Part shown: piece after piece, positions 16,653 to 25,416 of the stretch | Layout: each line of letters opens with the position of its first letter | Numbering within the stretch: position 1 is the first letter of the stretch | NCBI GenBank assembly: GCA_934270345.1 | Contig: CAKQPT010000007.1 | Span: 1 to 64,000, forward strand | Length of the DNA: 64,000 nucleotides | Direction of reading: 5' to 3' | Source of the DNA: an uncultured Oribacterium sp. | GTDB lineage: Bacteria; Bacillota; Clostridia; Lachnospirales; Lachnospiraceae | Position numbers and translations under genes: made by a program | The notes under the pieces: generated by a model | Seen by the model: only the letters and a program-made list of their open reading frames with translations | Told to the model about the DNA's origin: nothing | The model's database searches: none

Positions 16653-17903
16653 ATGACAACGTTGATTTCTGTATTTACAAATCAGTTTTTTATGATTTTC
16701 CTGGCAATCGCCAGCGGCCTGCTGATTGGAAAAATCAAGATCGGTAATTTCTCACTCGGAGTATCCGGCGGTATCTTCTCTGGTATCGCTATCGGCTACT
16801 TCGCTCAGGCGTGGGCGAAGGGCGTGCAGGAGGGCGCACCTGGATACGCGAGTGCGGCAAGTGTTTTAAAGACGGGTGTCGTAAGCAATCTGTTCTTCAC
16901 GTTCTTTCTGATGCTCTTCCTCGTGTCCATCGGTATGAAGGTTGGTGGCAGCATCGGCGCGATTTTTAAGAAGTATGGTGTGAAGTTCGTGGTCATCGGT
17001 ATGATGATTCCGATCATTTCCATGATCGTTTCCGTGGTTGCGTATCATCTCGTACTGAAAGGCAATCCTTCTGTAACGGAGTATGAGACCATCGGTATGT
17101 TCGCCGGTGCGATGACATCTACCCCGGCCTATGGAACTGCACTCGATGCAGCCGGCAGTGTCGTTTCCGGAGATGCGCTCGAGGCCGCGTCCTCTGCCAT
17201 CAGTCTCGGCTATACCGTGGCCTTTCCGATCGGTGTACTTGTGATCGTGCTTATGATTTCACTTCTTCCGAAGCTTTTCGGTATCGATGTGGCTGCAGAG
17301 AAGCTCGCGTATGAAAAGGAGCTTTCAGAAAGCACTTCTACAGAGAAGAAGCTGAAGGATGGACCGCTTGACTTCATGGTCATCGCACTCGTCGCTGCCA
17401 TCGGTATCCTGATCGGAAATATCAAGATTCCGCTTGGAAGCTTCGGTACATTCTCCCTCGGTGCAGCGGGTGGCATCCTGGTATCTGCACTGGTGTTCAG
17501 CTACATCGGAAAGATCGGACCGGTCAATTTCCGCATGGATCAGAAGGGACTCGGTATCCTGTATCAGACGGGTCTTACCTTCTTTATGGCTGTCGTTGGT
17601 CTCCGCTATGGCTATGACGTTATCAATTCTCTGATGGGATCCGGCTTACAGCTGGCGATTACGGCGATTTTCGTAGAAGGCATCTCTGTGCTGGTTGCCT
17701 TCATCATCGGTCATAAGGTATTCAAAATCAACTGGATCATCCTGAGCGGTGCGATCGCCGGTGGATGCACATCGGCACCGGGCCTCGGTGCTGCCATCAG
17801 TGCAACCGGTTCGGAGGAGCCGACCGCAGGCTATGGCGCAGCACAGCCATTCGCTATTCTCGCGAATGTCCTGCTCGCAACCTTATTCTTTTCTATTGTA
17901 TAA
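16653..17903 (+). CDS. Aspartate:alanine exchanger (AAE/YidE) family permease without RCK domains
   Basis: This 416-residue integral membrane protein has two related halves. Each begins with a short IGKIKIGNFSLGVSGGI-like segment (residues about 25-42 and 255-275), and each contains a GAMTSTPA- or GCTSAPG-type motif, as in the YidE/YbjL duplication of AspT carriers. The central TrkA-C domains found in AspT are absent, so it is a minimal form. About ten hydrophobic segments are visible. It starts 11 bp after the amidohydrolase and probably imports, or exchanges, a small carboxylate for the pathway encoded downstream. Confidence 0.8.
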   Translation: MTTLISVFTNQFFMIFLAIASGLLIGKIKIGNFSLGVSGGIFSGIAIGYFAQAWAKGVQEGAPGYASAASVLKTGVVSNLFFTFFLMLFLVSIGMKVGGSIGAIFKKYGVKFVVIGMMIPIISMIVSVVAYHLVLKGNPSVTEYETIGMFAGAMTSTPAYGTALDAAGSVVSGDALEAASSAISLGYTVAFPIGVLVIVLMISLLPKLFGIDVAAEKLAYEKELSESTSTEKKLKDGPLDFMVIALVAAIGILIGNIKIPLGSFGTFSLGAAGGILVSALVFSYIGKIGPVNFRMDQKGLGILYQTGLTFFMAVVGLRYGYDVINSLMGSGLQLAITAIFVEGISVLVAFIIGHKVFKINWIILSGAIAGGCTSAPGLGAAISATGSEEPTAGYGAAQPFAILANVLLATLFFSIV

Positions 17904-17962
17904 TCAACTTAACTGCAGGCAGTATGTGAACTTATAAGATATGCGTTAAGGAGAAGACACCC

Positions 17963-18793
17963 ATGGAAGATGTCTGGATCGAACACAGATACAATGCGTC
18001 GAATTTTAAACTGGAACGGCACTATGAGAATGTGTATCAGGTGATCATGGTCACGAATGGTCGTATCCGCTACCGCGTAGGTGATAAGATCTATGAAACC
18101 GGTCGCGGAGGAATCATCGTACTGAACACGCTGGAGGAGCATGATCTCGAGGTGCTGGAGTACCCGTATGAGCGCTATATGATTCGTGTGCAGCCGGACT
18201 TCTTCCAGAATGAGGTGAGGTATCCGGAGGTGATCGCCGTTTTCATCAAGCGACCGCCGAACTTCTCACATCTTCTCACGGTATCAGAACCGGTATGGAA
18301 TTATCTGTATGATATCGTTCTTGAGATGGAACGGGAGTACAACCATAAGAAGAAGTACTGGGACTGTTATGTCGGAGCGGATCTGCGCCGCATGTTTATC
18401 CTGATTTACCGGGAGTGCGCAGATATTCTCGCGATGCGTGTGGGTCATAGTGTCACGGTGGCATATAATATCATGAATTACATCAACCACCATTTCACGG
18501 AAAGTATCACTGTAGATAAGATTGCGGCTGAGCTCTACCTGAATAAAAACTACATTGCCCATGTTTTCAAGGAAGAGACAGGCTACAGTCTGATCAGCTA
18601 TGCGATTCTCCTGCGCGTCAACCGGGCGAAGGTCCTGCTTACGAAAACAGATCGAAGCATCACACAGATCGCCACGGAATGCGGATATGATGACTTCACC
18701 TATTTCTCCCGTCAGTTCAAGAAAACCGTGGGCGTGTCTCCGAGCGAGTATCGCAGGAAAAATGCAGATGTGAACAGTGAAGAGTCGACGTAA
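17963..18793 (+). CDS. AraC family transcriptional regulator
   Basis: This 276-residue protein has an N-terminal cupin-like ligand domain (VYQVIMVTNGRIRYRVGDKI, with IVLNTLEEHDLEVL) and a C-terminal double HTH from about residue 165 (TVDKIAAELYLNKNYIAHVFKEETG, ITQIATECGYDDFTYFSRQFKK). It lies within the operon, 59 bp after the permease, behind AAGGAGAAG. It is the best candidate to bind the ATTGTGC boxes upstream of 15634 and to sense the pathway substrate. The assignment of target sites is inference. Confidence 0.92.
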   Translation: MEDVWIEHRYNASNFKLERHYENVYQVIMVTNGRIRYRVGDKIYETGRGGIIVLNTLEEHDLEVLEYPYERYMIRVQPDFFQNEVRYPEVIAVFIKRPPNFSHLLTVSEPVWNYLYDIVLEMEREYNHKKKYWDCYVGADLRRMFILIYRECADILAMRVGHSVTVAYNIMNYINHHFTESITVDKIAAELYLNKNYIAHVFKEETGYSLISYAILLRVNRAKVLLTKTDRSITQIATECGYDDFTYFSRQFKKTVGVSPSEYRRKNADVNSEEST

Positions 18794-18856
18794 ACCACAT
18801 ATCCAGCATATCCAGCATAAGTTCATGGCTGTCTGCTTTCTGTGAGGTAATCAAAG

Positions 18857-20212
18857 ATGGCACACGAAAAATTTCATTACAAATCCCTGGAAGAAGTACA
18901 GCAGAAGGCGAGTGAACTCGGAATCACCCTGCCTTTTGCTGCAGACACAAAAATTCTTGCGGAGCCACTGAAGGTACGTAATATCACATTCCCGAATCGT
19001 CTCGGCATCGCTCCGATGGAGGGTGCGGATTCGACACCGGAGGGCGCACCGTCCGACTATACCGTACGCCGCTATGTGAATGAGGCGATCGGTGGCAGCT
19101 CGGTCATCTGGTTTGAAGCGATTTCCATCGTAGAGGAAGGTCGTTCCTCGAAGACACAGCTTCTTCTGAATCGTGACACACTGGAAGAATTCAAGAAGAT
19201 GACCGCCGCTGTGAAGGAAGCCGGTATGAAGGCGAACGGCTTTGCACCGTACCTGATCATGCAGGCAAATCACAGTGGCCGCTACTCCAATCCGGACAAT
19301 ACACCGGCACCGATGATCGCCTATCGCCATCCGATACTCGAGCAGTATCGTGCGGCAGATGACAGCTGCATCGTCAGTGATGATTATTTAAAGCGTCTCG
19401 AGGAGAAGTTCGGCGAGGCGGCTGTACTGGCGAAGGAAGCTGGCTTCGATGCCATCGATATCAAGAGCTGCCATGGCTATCTGCTGGCAGAGCTCGCATC
19501 GGCCTATGAGCGTCCGGGCCTGTACGGCGGCAGCTTCGAGAATCGCTTCCGCCTTCTGAAGAACGGCATCCGCGCGGCGAAGGTCGTCGAGGATGAGAAC
19601 TTCATGGTGACGGCTCGCATCGGTATCTATGATGGATATCCATATCCGTATGGCTTCGGTGTCAGTCCGGAGAGCGGAGAGACGCCGGATTATACTGAGC
19701 CGATTCGCCTCGTGCGTGAGCTTCACGATGAGCTCGGCATGGATATGGTCGATCTCACGATGGGAAATCCGTATGCGACCACGCATGTCACCCGCCCGTT
19801 CGATTTCGGAAAGTACGCACCGGAGGAGCATCCGTTTGTGGGTCTCCATCGCATGATCTATGGTATCGGTGAAGTGAAGAAGGCCGTTCCGGAGATGACC
19901 ATCTGGGCATCCGCACCGACCTATCTTCGCGCCTATGCAGATCTTTTCACTGCCGGTGCTGTCGAGGAAGGCCTCTGTGATGGCATGCTCTTCGGACGTA
20001 TGGCGTTCGCGGATCCTGATTTTGCCAATGAAATCGTCCGGAACGGGCGCATTGACCCGAACAGAGTATGCCTCACCTGTGGAAAGTGCGGCGACCTGAT
20101 CCGTGCACACAAGCCGACCGGCTGTGTGATCCGTGACAGTAAGACCTTTATGCCGTTCTATAAGGAATTCCTGGAAATCAAGAAGAACCAGCCGGCGAAC
20201 TTCCGCGGCTGA
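18857..20212 (+). CDS. Old yellow enzyme-like FMN oxidoreductase with 4Fe-4S motif
   Basis: This 451-residue protein has an N-terminal FMN TIM barrel of the NADH:flavin oxidoreductase family (NRLGIAPMEGADSTPEGAPSD; KSCHGYLLAELASAYERPG; ENRFRLL). The C-terminal C-x2-C-x2-C-x11-C pattern (Cys405, 408, 411, 423) fits the 4Fe-4S site of the 2,4-dienoyl-CoA reductase/trimethylamine dehydrogenase group. The extra FAD/NAD domain of those larger enzymes is missing, so electrons must come from a partner, perhaps the flavoprotein at 21007. It likely reduces an activated C=C bond in the pathway substrate. Confidence 0.87.
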   Translation: MAHEKFHYKSLEEVQQKASELGITLPFAADTKILAEPLKVRNITFPNRLGIAPMEGADSTPEGAPSDYTVRRYVNEAIGGSSVIWFEAISIVEEGRSSKTQLLLNRDTLEEFKKMTAAVKEAGMKANGFAPYLIMQANHSGRYSNPDNTPAPMIAYRHPILEQYRAADDSCIVSDDYLKRLEEKFGEAAVLAKEAGFDAIDIKSCHGYLLAELASAYERPGLYGGSFENRFRLLKNGIRAAKVVEDENFMVTARIGIYDGYPYPYGFGVSPESGETPDYTEPIRLVRELHDELGMDMVDLTMGNPYATTHVTRPFDFGKYAPEEHPFVGLHRMIYGIGEVKKAVPEMTIWASAPTYLRAYADLFTAGAVEEGLCDGMLFGRMAFADPDFANEIVRNGRIDPNRVCLTCGKCGDLIRAHKPTGCVIRDSKTFMPFYKEFLEIKKNQPANFRG

Positions 20213-20227
20213 GAAAGGATATACATC

Positions 20228-20995
20228 ATGAAAAAAACCGCTATCGTTACCGGTTCGAGTCGCGGTATCGGCTTCGCCATCGCGAAGCAGCTCGGACTGG
20301 ACGGATATAATATCGTTATGGTCGCGACCGGTGCGCAGGAAAAGAACCAGGCTGCACTGGATGAGCTGGAGGCAATCGGCATCGAGTGTGCCTATGTGCA
20401 GGCAAATATCGGAAGCAGCGAGGATCGTACAAAGATTGTTTCCGAGGCGATCGCAGCCTTCGGGCGTATCGACGTGCTTGTGAATAATGCAGGCGTCGCA
20501 CCGAAGGTTCGTGCAGATCTTCTGGAGATGAGTGAGGAGAGCTTCGATTATGTCGTCGGCATCAACACGAAGGGAAATATGTTCCTGACCCAGCAGGTTG
20601 CGAAGCAGATGATTCAGCAGGAGCCGGTGGACGGACGTAAGGGAATCATCGTCAATGTTTCCAGCTGCAGTTCGGTGGTTTCTTCGGTAAATCGTGGCGA
20701 GTATTGTGTTTCGAAGGCCGGCATCAGTATGCTGACTACCCTCTATGCAGATCGTCTCGCTGCGGAAGGTATCCTAGTCAATGAGGTTCGACCAGGTGTC
20801 ATCGCTACCGATATGACCACGAAGGTACAGGGAAAGTATGATGCGCTGATCGAGCAGGGCACCTTCCCGATTGCCCGCTGGGGCACCCCGGAGGATGTGG
20901 CCGGTGCGGTCAGCCTGCTTTGCAGCGATCGTCTTCGCTACACGACCGGAAACTACATCGATGTGGATGGTGGATTCCACATCCAGCGTCTGTAA
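20228..20995 (+). CDS. Short-chain dehydrogenase/reductase
   Basis: This 255-residue classical SDR has the TGSSRGIG nucleotide motif (residues 8-15), NNAG (about 86-89) and catalytic Tyr159/Lys163 in YCVSK. It resembles FabG-type 3-oxoacyl reductases, but its operon context suggests a carbonyl or alcohol conversion in the same catabolic route. It starts 15 bp after the OYE-like gene behind GAAAGGA and ends 11 bp before the next gene. The substrate is not deducible from sequence. Confidence 0.88.
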   Translation: MKKTAIVTGSSRGIGFAIAKQLGLDGYNIVMVATGAQEKNQAALDELEAIGIECAYVQANIGSSEDRTKIVSEAIAAFGRIDVLVNNAGVAPKVRADLLEMSEESFDYVVGINTKGNMFLTQQVAKQMIQQEPVDGRKGIIVNVSSCSSVVSSVNRGEYCVSKAGISMLTTLYADRLAAEGILVNEVRPGVIATDMTTKVQGKYDALIEQGTFPIARWGTPEDVAGAVSLLCSDRLRYTTGNYIDVDGGFHIQRL

Positions 20996-21006
20996 AGGAG
21001 CTGCAC

Positions 21007-22956
21007 ATGGAAAATCGTATCGTACATGCCGGTGTGTACTCCGCGCGTGTATACAGCTGCAACACGGCCATCGTCGGCAGTGGTGCTGCGGGCTTCAATG
21101 CGGCGGATCGCCTGTGGAAGCTGGGGCAGCATGATATCGCCCTGGTGACCGAAAACAGAGTCAGCGGTACCAGCCGGAATACCGGCAGTGATAAGCAGAC
21201 CTATTACAAGCTGACGCTGTCCGGCGGTGATCCGGACAGCGTACGGGAGATGGCGGAAACGCTCTTCGCAGGGAAATGTGTAGATGGCGACATCGCGCTC
21301 TGTGAAGCCGCGCTTTCTGTTCAGTGCTTTCTGAAGCTGGTCGAGCTGGGGGTGCCGTTTCCACGGAACCGTTATGGGGAGTATATCGGCTATAAAACAG
21401 ATCATGATCCACGGCGACGTGCCACCAGTGTCGGGCCATATACGAGTAAGCAGATGACCGAATGTCTCGAGCGTTCCGTGCTGGAAGAGGGTGTTCCCGT
21501 ACTTGACAAGCTGCAGGTCATCAGGGTGCTGGTACAGGATGAAACCGTCTGCGGACTTCTCTGTATGAATGTGAATGCAGAGAAGGAGACGGAGCGTTTC
21601 GTCCTGATTCGATGTAAAAATATCATTTATGCGACGGGTGGTCCTGCCGGTATGTATGCGGACAGTGTATATCCGCTCAGCCAGTTCGGTGCGACCGGGC
21701 TCGCACTGGAGGCCGGCGTAAAAGGAAAGAATCTGACGGAATGGCAGTATGGTCTTGCATCGATTCGTCCACGCTGGAATGTATCCGGTACCTATATGCA
21801 GGTTCTGCCGCGGGTGTACTCCACAGCGGCGGATGGCAGCGACGAGCGGGAGTTCCTGATGGACTTCTTCAGCGATGCACAGGATATGCTGAGCAAGCTT
21901 TTCCTGAAGGGGTACCAGTGGCCGTTCGATGTTCGTAAGGTGGCGGATGGAAGTTCCATCATCGATATTCTGGTGTATCTTGAGAGCTGTAAGGGACGGA
22001 GAGTGTACCTCGACTATCGGAAGAATCCGGTGGGTGGTGCGTTCGATTATGCGAAGCTGCTGCCGGAGGCGAGGGAATACCTGGAGCGTGCCGGCGCCTG
22101 CTTCGGCACGCCGATCGAACGCCTGGCCCATATGAACCAGCCTGCCATTGATTTCTACCAGGATAAGGGCGTCGATCTTCGTACAGAACCGCTGGAAATC
22201 GCGCTTTGCGCACAGCACAACAATGGTGGTTTAAGCATTGACGCCTGGTGGCAGACGAATATCCATGGCTTCTTCGCGGTGGGCGAGGTGGCGGCCAGCC
22301 ATGGCGTCTATCGTCCGGGTGGAACCGCGCTGAATGCCGGACAGGTCGGCAGTACGCGTGCAGCTCAGTATATCGCCGCCCGATGCCAGGGCGAAGCGCC
22401 GGACTTCTTTGAAACGGTGGCAGTGTCTGCGCTTATGGAGATGGGTGTTCTGGCGGAAAAAATCTGGTCAGAAGATGGAAATGTGCGCATGCGTTGGCAG
22501 CAGGCGGCGGAAAAAATGAGCCGTTGCGGTGCAGCGATCCGTGATTCAGAAGAAATCGAGGCCTATGCTGCCGATGTAGAGACGCAGCTGGCAGAATTCA
22601 CAGAAAACGTCAGCGTATCGAACCGCGCGCAGCTCGCGATGGCTTTCCGGCTTCGGGATATGCTGATGAGTCAGCGTGCGTACCTGCGTGCGATGATCGA
22701 TTACACAGCGCATGGTGGAAAGAGCCGTGGCAGTGCACTCTATACCGATCGAAACGAGGGTACAAAGCCATATGCATCCCTCCCGGACAGATTCACCTTC
22801 GCACTGGACGAAGAGGAACATCCTCTGGTACAGGAGCTCTGGTTTGAGGATGGTCTCTGCAAAACCGACTGGCGTGCTGTGCGTCCGATTCCGGAGGATG
22901 ATGACTTCTTCGAGAATGTATGGCGGAGCTTCCGTGAAAACGGAAACATCCACTGA
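21007..22956 (+). CDS. FAD-dependent oxidoreductase of the succinate dehydrogenase/fumarate reductase flavoprotein family
   Basis: The 649-residue product begins with a Rossmann FAD motif VGSGAAG at about 23-29. It contains the SDH-type capping domain and the IIYATGG and GFFAVGEVAASHGVYRPGG blocks of the FAD_binding_2 family, and a helical C-terminal domain resembling aspartate oxidase and SdhA. ATG 21007 is behind AAAGGAGCTG. A longer frame overlapping the SDR gene has no RBS. No Fe-S subunit or membrane anchor is encoded nearby, so the physiological partner may be the Fe-S OYE-like protein. It is the last gene of the operon and is followed by a terminator at 23013. Confidence 0.85.
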   Translation: MENRIVHAGVYSARVYSCNTAIVGSGAAGFNAADRLWKLGQHDIALVTENRVSGTSRNTGSDKQTYYKLTLSGGDPDSVREMAETLFAGKCVDGDIALCEAALSVQCFLKLVELGVPFPRNRYGEYIGYKTDHDPRRRATSVGPYTSKQMTECLERSVLEEGVPVLDKLQVIRVLVQDETVCGLLCMNVNAEKETERFVLIRCKNIIYATGGPAGMYADSVYPLSQFGATGLALEAGVKGKNLTEWQYGLASIRPRWNVSGTYMQVLPRVYSTAADGSDEREFLMDFFSDAQDMLSKLFLKGYQWPFDVRKVADGSSIIDILVYLESCKGRRVYLDYRKNPVGGAFDYAKLLPEAREYLERAGACFGTPIERLAHMNQPAIDFYQDKGVDLRTEPLEIALCAQHNNGGLSIDAWWQTNIHGFFAVGEVAASHGVYRPGGTALNAGQVGSTRAAQYIAARCQGEAPDFFETVAVSALMEMGVLAEKIWSEDGNVRMRWQQAAEKMSRCGAAIRDSEEIEAYAADVETQLAEFTENVSVSNRAQLAMAFRLRDMLMSQRAYLRAMIDYTAHGGKSRGSALYTDRNEGTKPYASLPDRFTFALDEEEHPLVQELWFEDGLCKTDWRAVRPIPEDDDFFENVWRSFRENGNIH

Positions 22957-23012
22957 CTGCCGGCGGAAAAAACGCTGGTATAAGTGGCGAAAAAACAGAA
23001 AATTTCAGGCAT

Positions 23013-23055
23013 AAACTGCGCAGGATGGAGAAACGCTTCATCCTGCGCAGTTTTT
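23013..23055 (+). terminator. Rho-independent terminator of the catabolic operon
   Basis: A 15-bp stem pairs 23013-23027 with 23039-23053, has an 11-base loop and runs into a T tract. Confidence 0.9.
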
Positions 23056-23086
23056 ATGTAAATATACTTCACAAGTGTTCAGAAAG

Positions 23087-23120
23087 CTGATATAAAGAGG
23101 GATGTCTGCTATTATATCAG
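23087..23120. promoter_or_regulatory. Inverted repeat upstream of the MATE gene
   Basis: CTGATATAA (23087-23095) and TTATATCAG (23112-23120) form a perfect 9-bp inverted repeat, 16 bases apart. It overlaps a TATAAA -10-like hexamer, so it could be a repressor operator for the exporter gene. Confidence 0.35.
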
Positions 23121-23225
23121 ATTATATGCAAGGCAGATGACCGTGCTCTTAAGGTGGATCTTCCCTGCAGCGATGCTGCAGGAAGGAAAGTGATACGCAG
23201 ATGGAGCAGAGTGTTGGGGGGAGTT

Positions 23226-24572
23226 ATGAAAAAGGCAATCAGTATGACCGAGGGGCCGCTGGCGAAGCAGATTCTGTTTGTGAGTCTGCCGCTCATGTTA
23301 TCGAACCTTTTACAGGTACTGTTTAATATATCGGATGTGGCCATCGTCGGTCGTTTCGCGGGTTCGACCGCGCTCGGCTCCGTGGGATCCACGAGTATCT
23401 TCGTCACGCTGTTCACGGGCTTCCTGATCGGCCTCGGCGGCGGTATCAATGTGCTGGTTGCGCGCTATTACGGTGCCGGTCGTGCGAAGGATGTGAAAAA
23501 GACGGTCGGGTCGTCGCTGATCATCAGTCTGATCGCCGGCGTGATTCTTCTGCTCGTCGGACTCTTCGGGTCGCCTGCATTGCTTCAGATCATCAACACG
23601 AAGCCGGATCTGCTGCCGGGGGCGGTCATGTACCTCCGGGTTTACTTCCTCGGTATGCCGGCGCTCGCGCTGTACAACTACGGTAATGCGGTCTTCAGCG
23701 CGATCGGTGATACGAAGAAGCCACTGATCTACCTTGCGATCGCGGGCGTACTGAACGTGATTCTGAATCTGTTCTTCGTCATCGTGTGTAAGCTGAGCGT
23801 CGTCGGTGTCGCGCTGGCGAGTGCGATTTCACAGTGCGTGTCCGCAGGGCTGATCCTCCATGCCCTGACGAAGGTGCAGGACAGCTATGCGCTCCATCTC
23901 AGGGAGGTGAAGTTCGACCGGGCGATCGGGCAGCGCGTGCTGATGCTTGGTGTGCCGGCGGGGCTTCAGAACGCCGTGTTTGCCTTCGCGAACCTCTTCA
24001 TCCAGGCCGGTGTCAACTCCTTCGATTCGCTGATGGTAAAGGGAAACTCGGCAGCGGCCAATGCAGACAACCTGATCTATGATGCCATGGCCGCGATCTA
24101 TATGGCCTGCGCAAGCTTCATGAGCCAGAACTACGGTGCCGGCAAGGTCGATCGTGTGAAGAAGAGCTTCTTCATCAGTCTGGCGTATTCCTTCGCCATC
24201 GGGCTCCTGCTCGGCGGCAGCCTGCTGCTGTTCGGACGCGAATTCCTCGCGCTGTTTACGACGGAGCCGGCGGTCATCGATGCCGGTATGCACCGGATCG
24301 GTGTGATGGGCCTCGCGTACTGCATCTCGGCCTTCATGGACTGTACCATCGCCGCCTGCCGCGGCCTCGGTGAAACCGTCGTGCCGACCATCCTCGTGGT
24401 GCTCGGCTCCTGCGTATTCCGTGTGATCTGGGTGTATACGATCTTCGCCCACTTCCACACGATCCCGTCGCTGTACCTCCTGTATCCATTCTCCTGGGGA
24501 CTGACGGCCATCGCGGAAATCATCTACTTCGTCCGCATCTATAAAAAGGCGATGCGGATCTACCAGCATTAA
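23226..24572 (+). CDS. MATE family multidrug/metabolite efflux transporter
   Basis: This 448-residue membrane protein begins with MTEGPLAKQILFVSLPLMLSN-like family sequence and has about twelve hydrophobic segments in two homologous halves. It contains typical MATE signatures such as GRFAGSTALGSVG and the second-half AASFMSQNYGAGK-type motif. MATE proteins export cationic compounds in exchange for Na+ or H+. ATG 23226 lies after a GGGGGGAG stretch; the frame upstream to 23154 lacks hydrophobic or family sequence. A small stem (TCCCTGCAGC...) at about 23160-23181 lies in the leader. It looks monocistronic. Confidence 0.9.
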   Translation: MKKAISMTEGPLAKQILFVSLPLMLSNLLQVLFNISDVAIVGRFAGSTALGSVGSTSIFVTLFTGFLIGLGGGINVLVARYYGAGRAKDVKKTVGSSLIISLIAGVILLLVGLFGSPALLQIINTKPDLLPGAVMYLRVYFLGMPALALYNYGNAVFSAIGDTKKPLIYLAIAGVLNVILNLFFVIVCKLSVVGVALASAISQCVSAGLILHALTKVQDSYALHLREVKFDRAIGQRVLMLGVPAGLQNAVFAFANLFIQAGVNSFDSLMVKGNSAAANADNLIYDAMAAIYMACASFMSQNYGAGKVDRVKKSFFISLAYSFAIGLLLGGSLLLFGREFLALFTTEPAVIDAGMHRIGVMGLAYCISAFMDCTIAACRGLGETVVPTILVVLGSCVFRVIWVYTIFAHFHTIPSLYLLYPFSWGLTAIAEIIYFVRIYKKAMRIYQH

Positions 24573-24687
24573 AAAAAGTTTTTTTACGTAGAATATTATC
24601 GCAAAAATAAGAAACAGTTTGTAAATTCTGACAGTTTGCAGCGGACGTTCGACGCGCTAAGATGAGTGCATCGAAATGAGTTGAGCA

Positions 24688-24720
24688 GAGTCGCTCGGGG
24701 ATTCCCGGGCGGCTCTTTTT
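24688..24720 (+). terminator. Rho-independent terminator after the MATE gene
   Basis: A 12-bp stem with two G-U pairs (24688-24699 with 24704-24715) and a 4-base loop is followed by T residues. Confidence 0.85.
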
Positions 24721-24723
24721 TAT

Positions 24724-24812
24724 CTTAAGAATTTCGTAAGGGGGTCTGACCCCATAAACTTCAGTTTAGAAACAGTTTAGAAAAATTTAATGGGGTCAGA
24801 CCCCATTAACTT
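24724..24812. repeat. GGGGTCAGACCCC palindromic repeat pair
   Basis: Palindromes lie at 24741-24753 (centre TCTGA) and 24791-24805 (centre TCAGA). The spacer matches the copy at 15132-15217, and the CTTAAGAATTTCG left flank matches the copies near 39805 and 59800. Confidence 0.85.
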
Positions 24813-24931
24813 CCGAGGAGCGAAAAGGTGAATTAAAAAAAGACAAATAGACGTTATTCTTAATGGTTATGCCGGTGAAAACCGGGCGGAATGAGAAAAG
24901 ATAGTTTCGAAAAGTGACGAAATCACGTAAG

Positions 24932-24945
24932 TGTAAGCGCTTTAT
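24932..24945. promoter_or_regulatory. Candidate cre (CcpA) site upstream of ptsH
   Basis: TGTAAGCGCTTTAT is close to the catabolite-responsive element consensus TGNAANCGNTTNCA. It lies about 100 bases before the ptsH -10 box, a position compatible with CcpA control of the PTS/nag operon. Confidence 0.45.
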
Positions 24946-25044
24946 GTGACAAATTTGTCATAATCATCGGCAAAATGATGGACAAATTCTAAACAAATTG
25001 TTAAAATATTCTAAAGTTAAGAATTTCACAATTCAAAACGAGAA

Positions 25045-25097
25045 TATAATGTACAAAAACCCGTAATGTTAAAGCCCGTCTGAACGCGGCTTTTTTT
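25045..25097 (+). promoter_or_regulatory. ptsH promoter -10 and leader terminator/attenuator
   Basis: A consensus TATAAT at 25045-25050 is followed 20 bases later by a hairpin with AAAGCC (25071-25076) pairing GGCTTT (25088-25093), plus an inner CGT/ACG pair and seven T residues. The hairpin lies between the -10 and the ptsH ribosome site. It is therefore either an attenuator or the end of a short upstream transcript. No alternative antiterminator helix was worked out. Confidence 0.5.
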
Positions 25098-25123
25098 GAG
25101 CAGTAAGAAAGGATGCGATACAA

Positions 25124-25381
25124 ATGAAGGAATTTTCTTATGTTATCAAGGATGAGATCGGACTGCATGCGAGACCAGCCGGATTACTGGTGAAGGAAGC
25201 GAAGAAGTTCGAGAGTGCGGTGACGCTTTCCTGTAAGGGAAAGACCGCCGCTGCCGGTAAGCTGATCGCCATCATGAGCATGGGCGTGAAGCAGGGCGAT
25301 GAGGTGACGGTGCAGGTCGAGGGTCCGGATGAGGATGCGGCCTTCGAGGCACTCGAAAAATTTTTCCAGGAAAATCTGTGA
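25124..25381 (+). CDS. ptsH: Phosphocarrier protein HPr lacking the regulatory Ser46
   Basis: HPr passes phosphate from enzyme I to the EIIA domains. The 85-residue protein has an intact GLHARPAG motif with His15 and Arg17. Bacillus HPr has KSIMGVMS at 45-52, but this protein has GKLIAIMS, putting Lys at position 46, so HPr kinase has no serine to modify there. It should carry out sugar phosphotransfer but not form P-Ser-HPr. It is first in the operon ptsH-ptsI-nagB-nagA-IIA-IICB, with AGAAAGGATG before ATG 25124. The KLxAxM pattern may be shared with other Lachnospiraceae. Confidence 0.93.
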   Translation: MKEFSYVIKDEIGLHARPAGLLVKEAKKFESAVTLSCKGKTAAAGKLIAIMSMGVKQGDEVTVQVEGPDEDAAFEALEKFFQENL

Positions 25382-25416
25382 TTCATCGATCGATATAGAA
25401 TCTGAAAGGACAGAAA

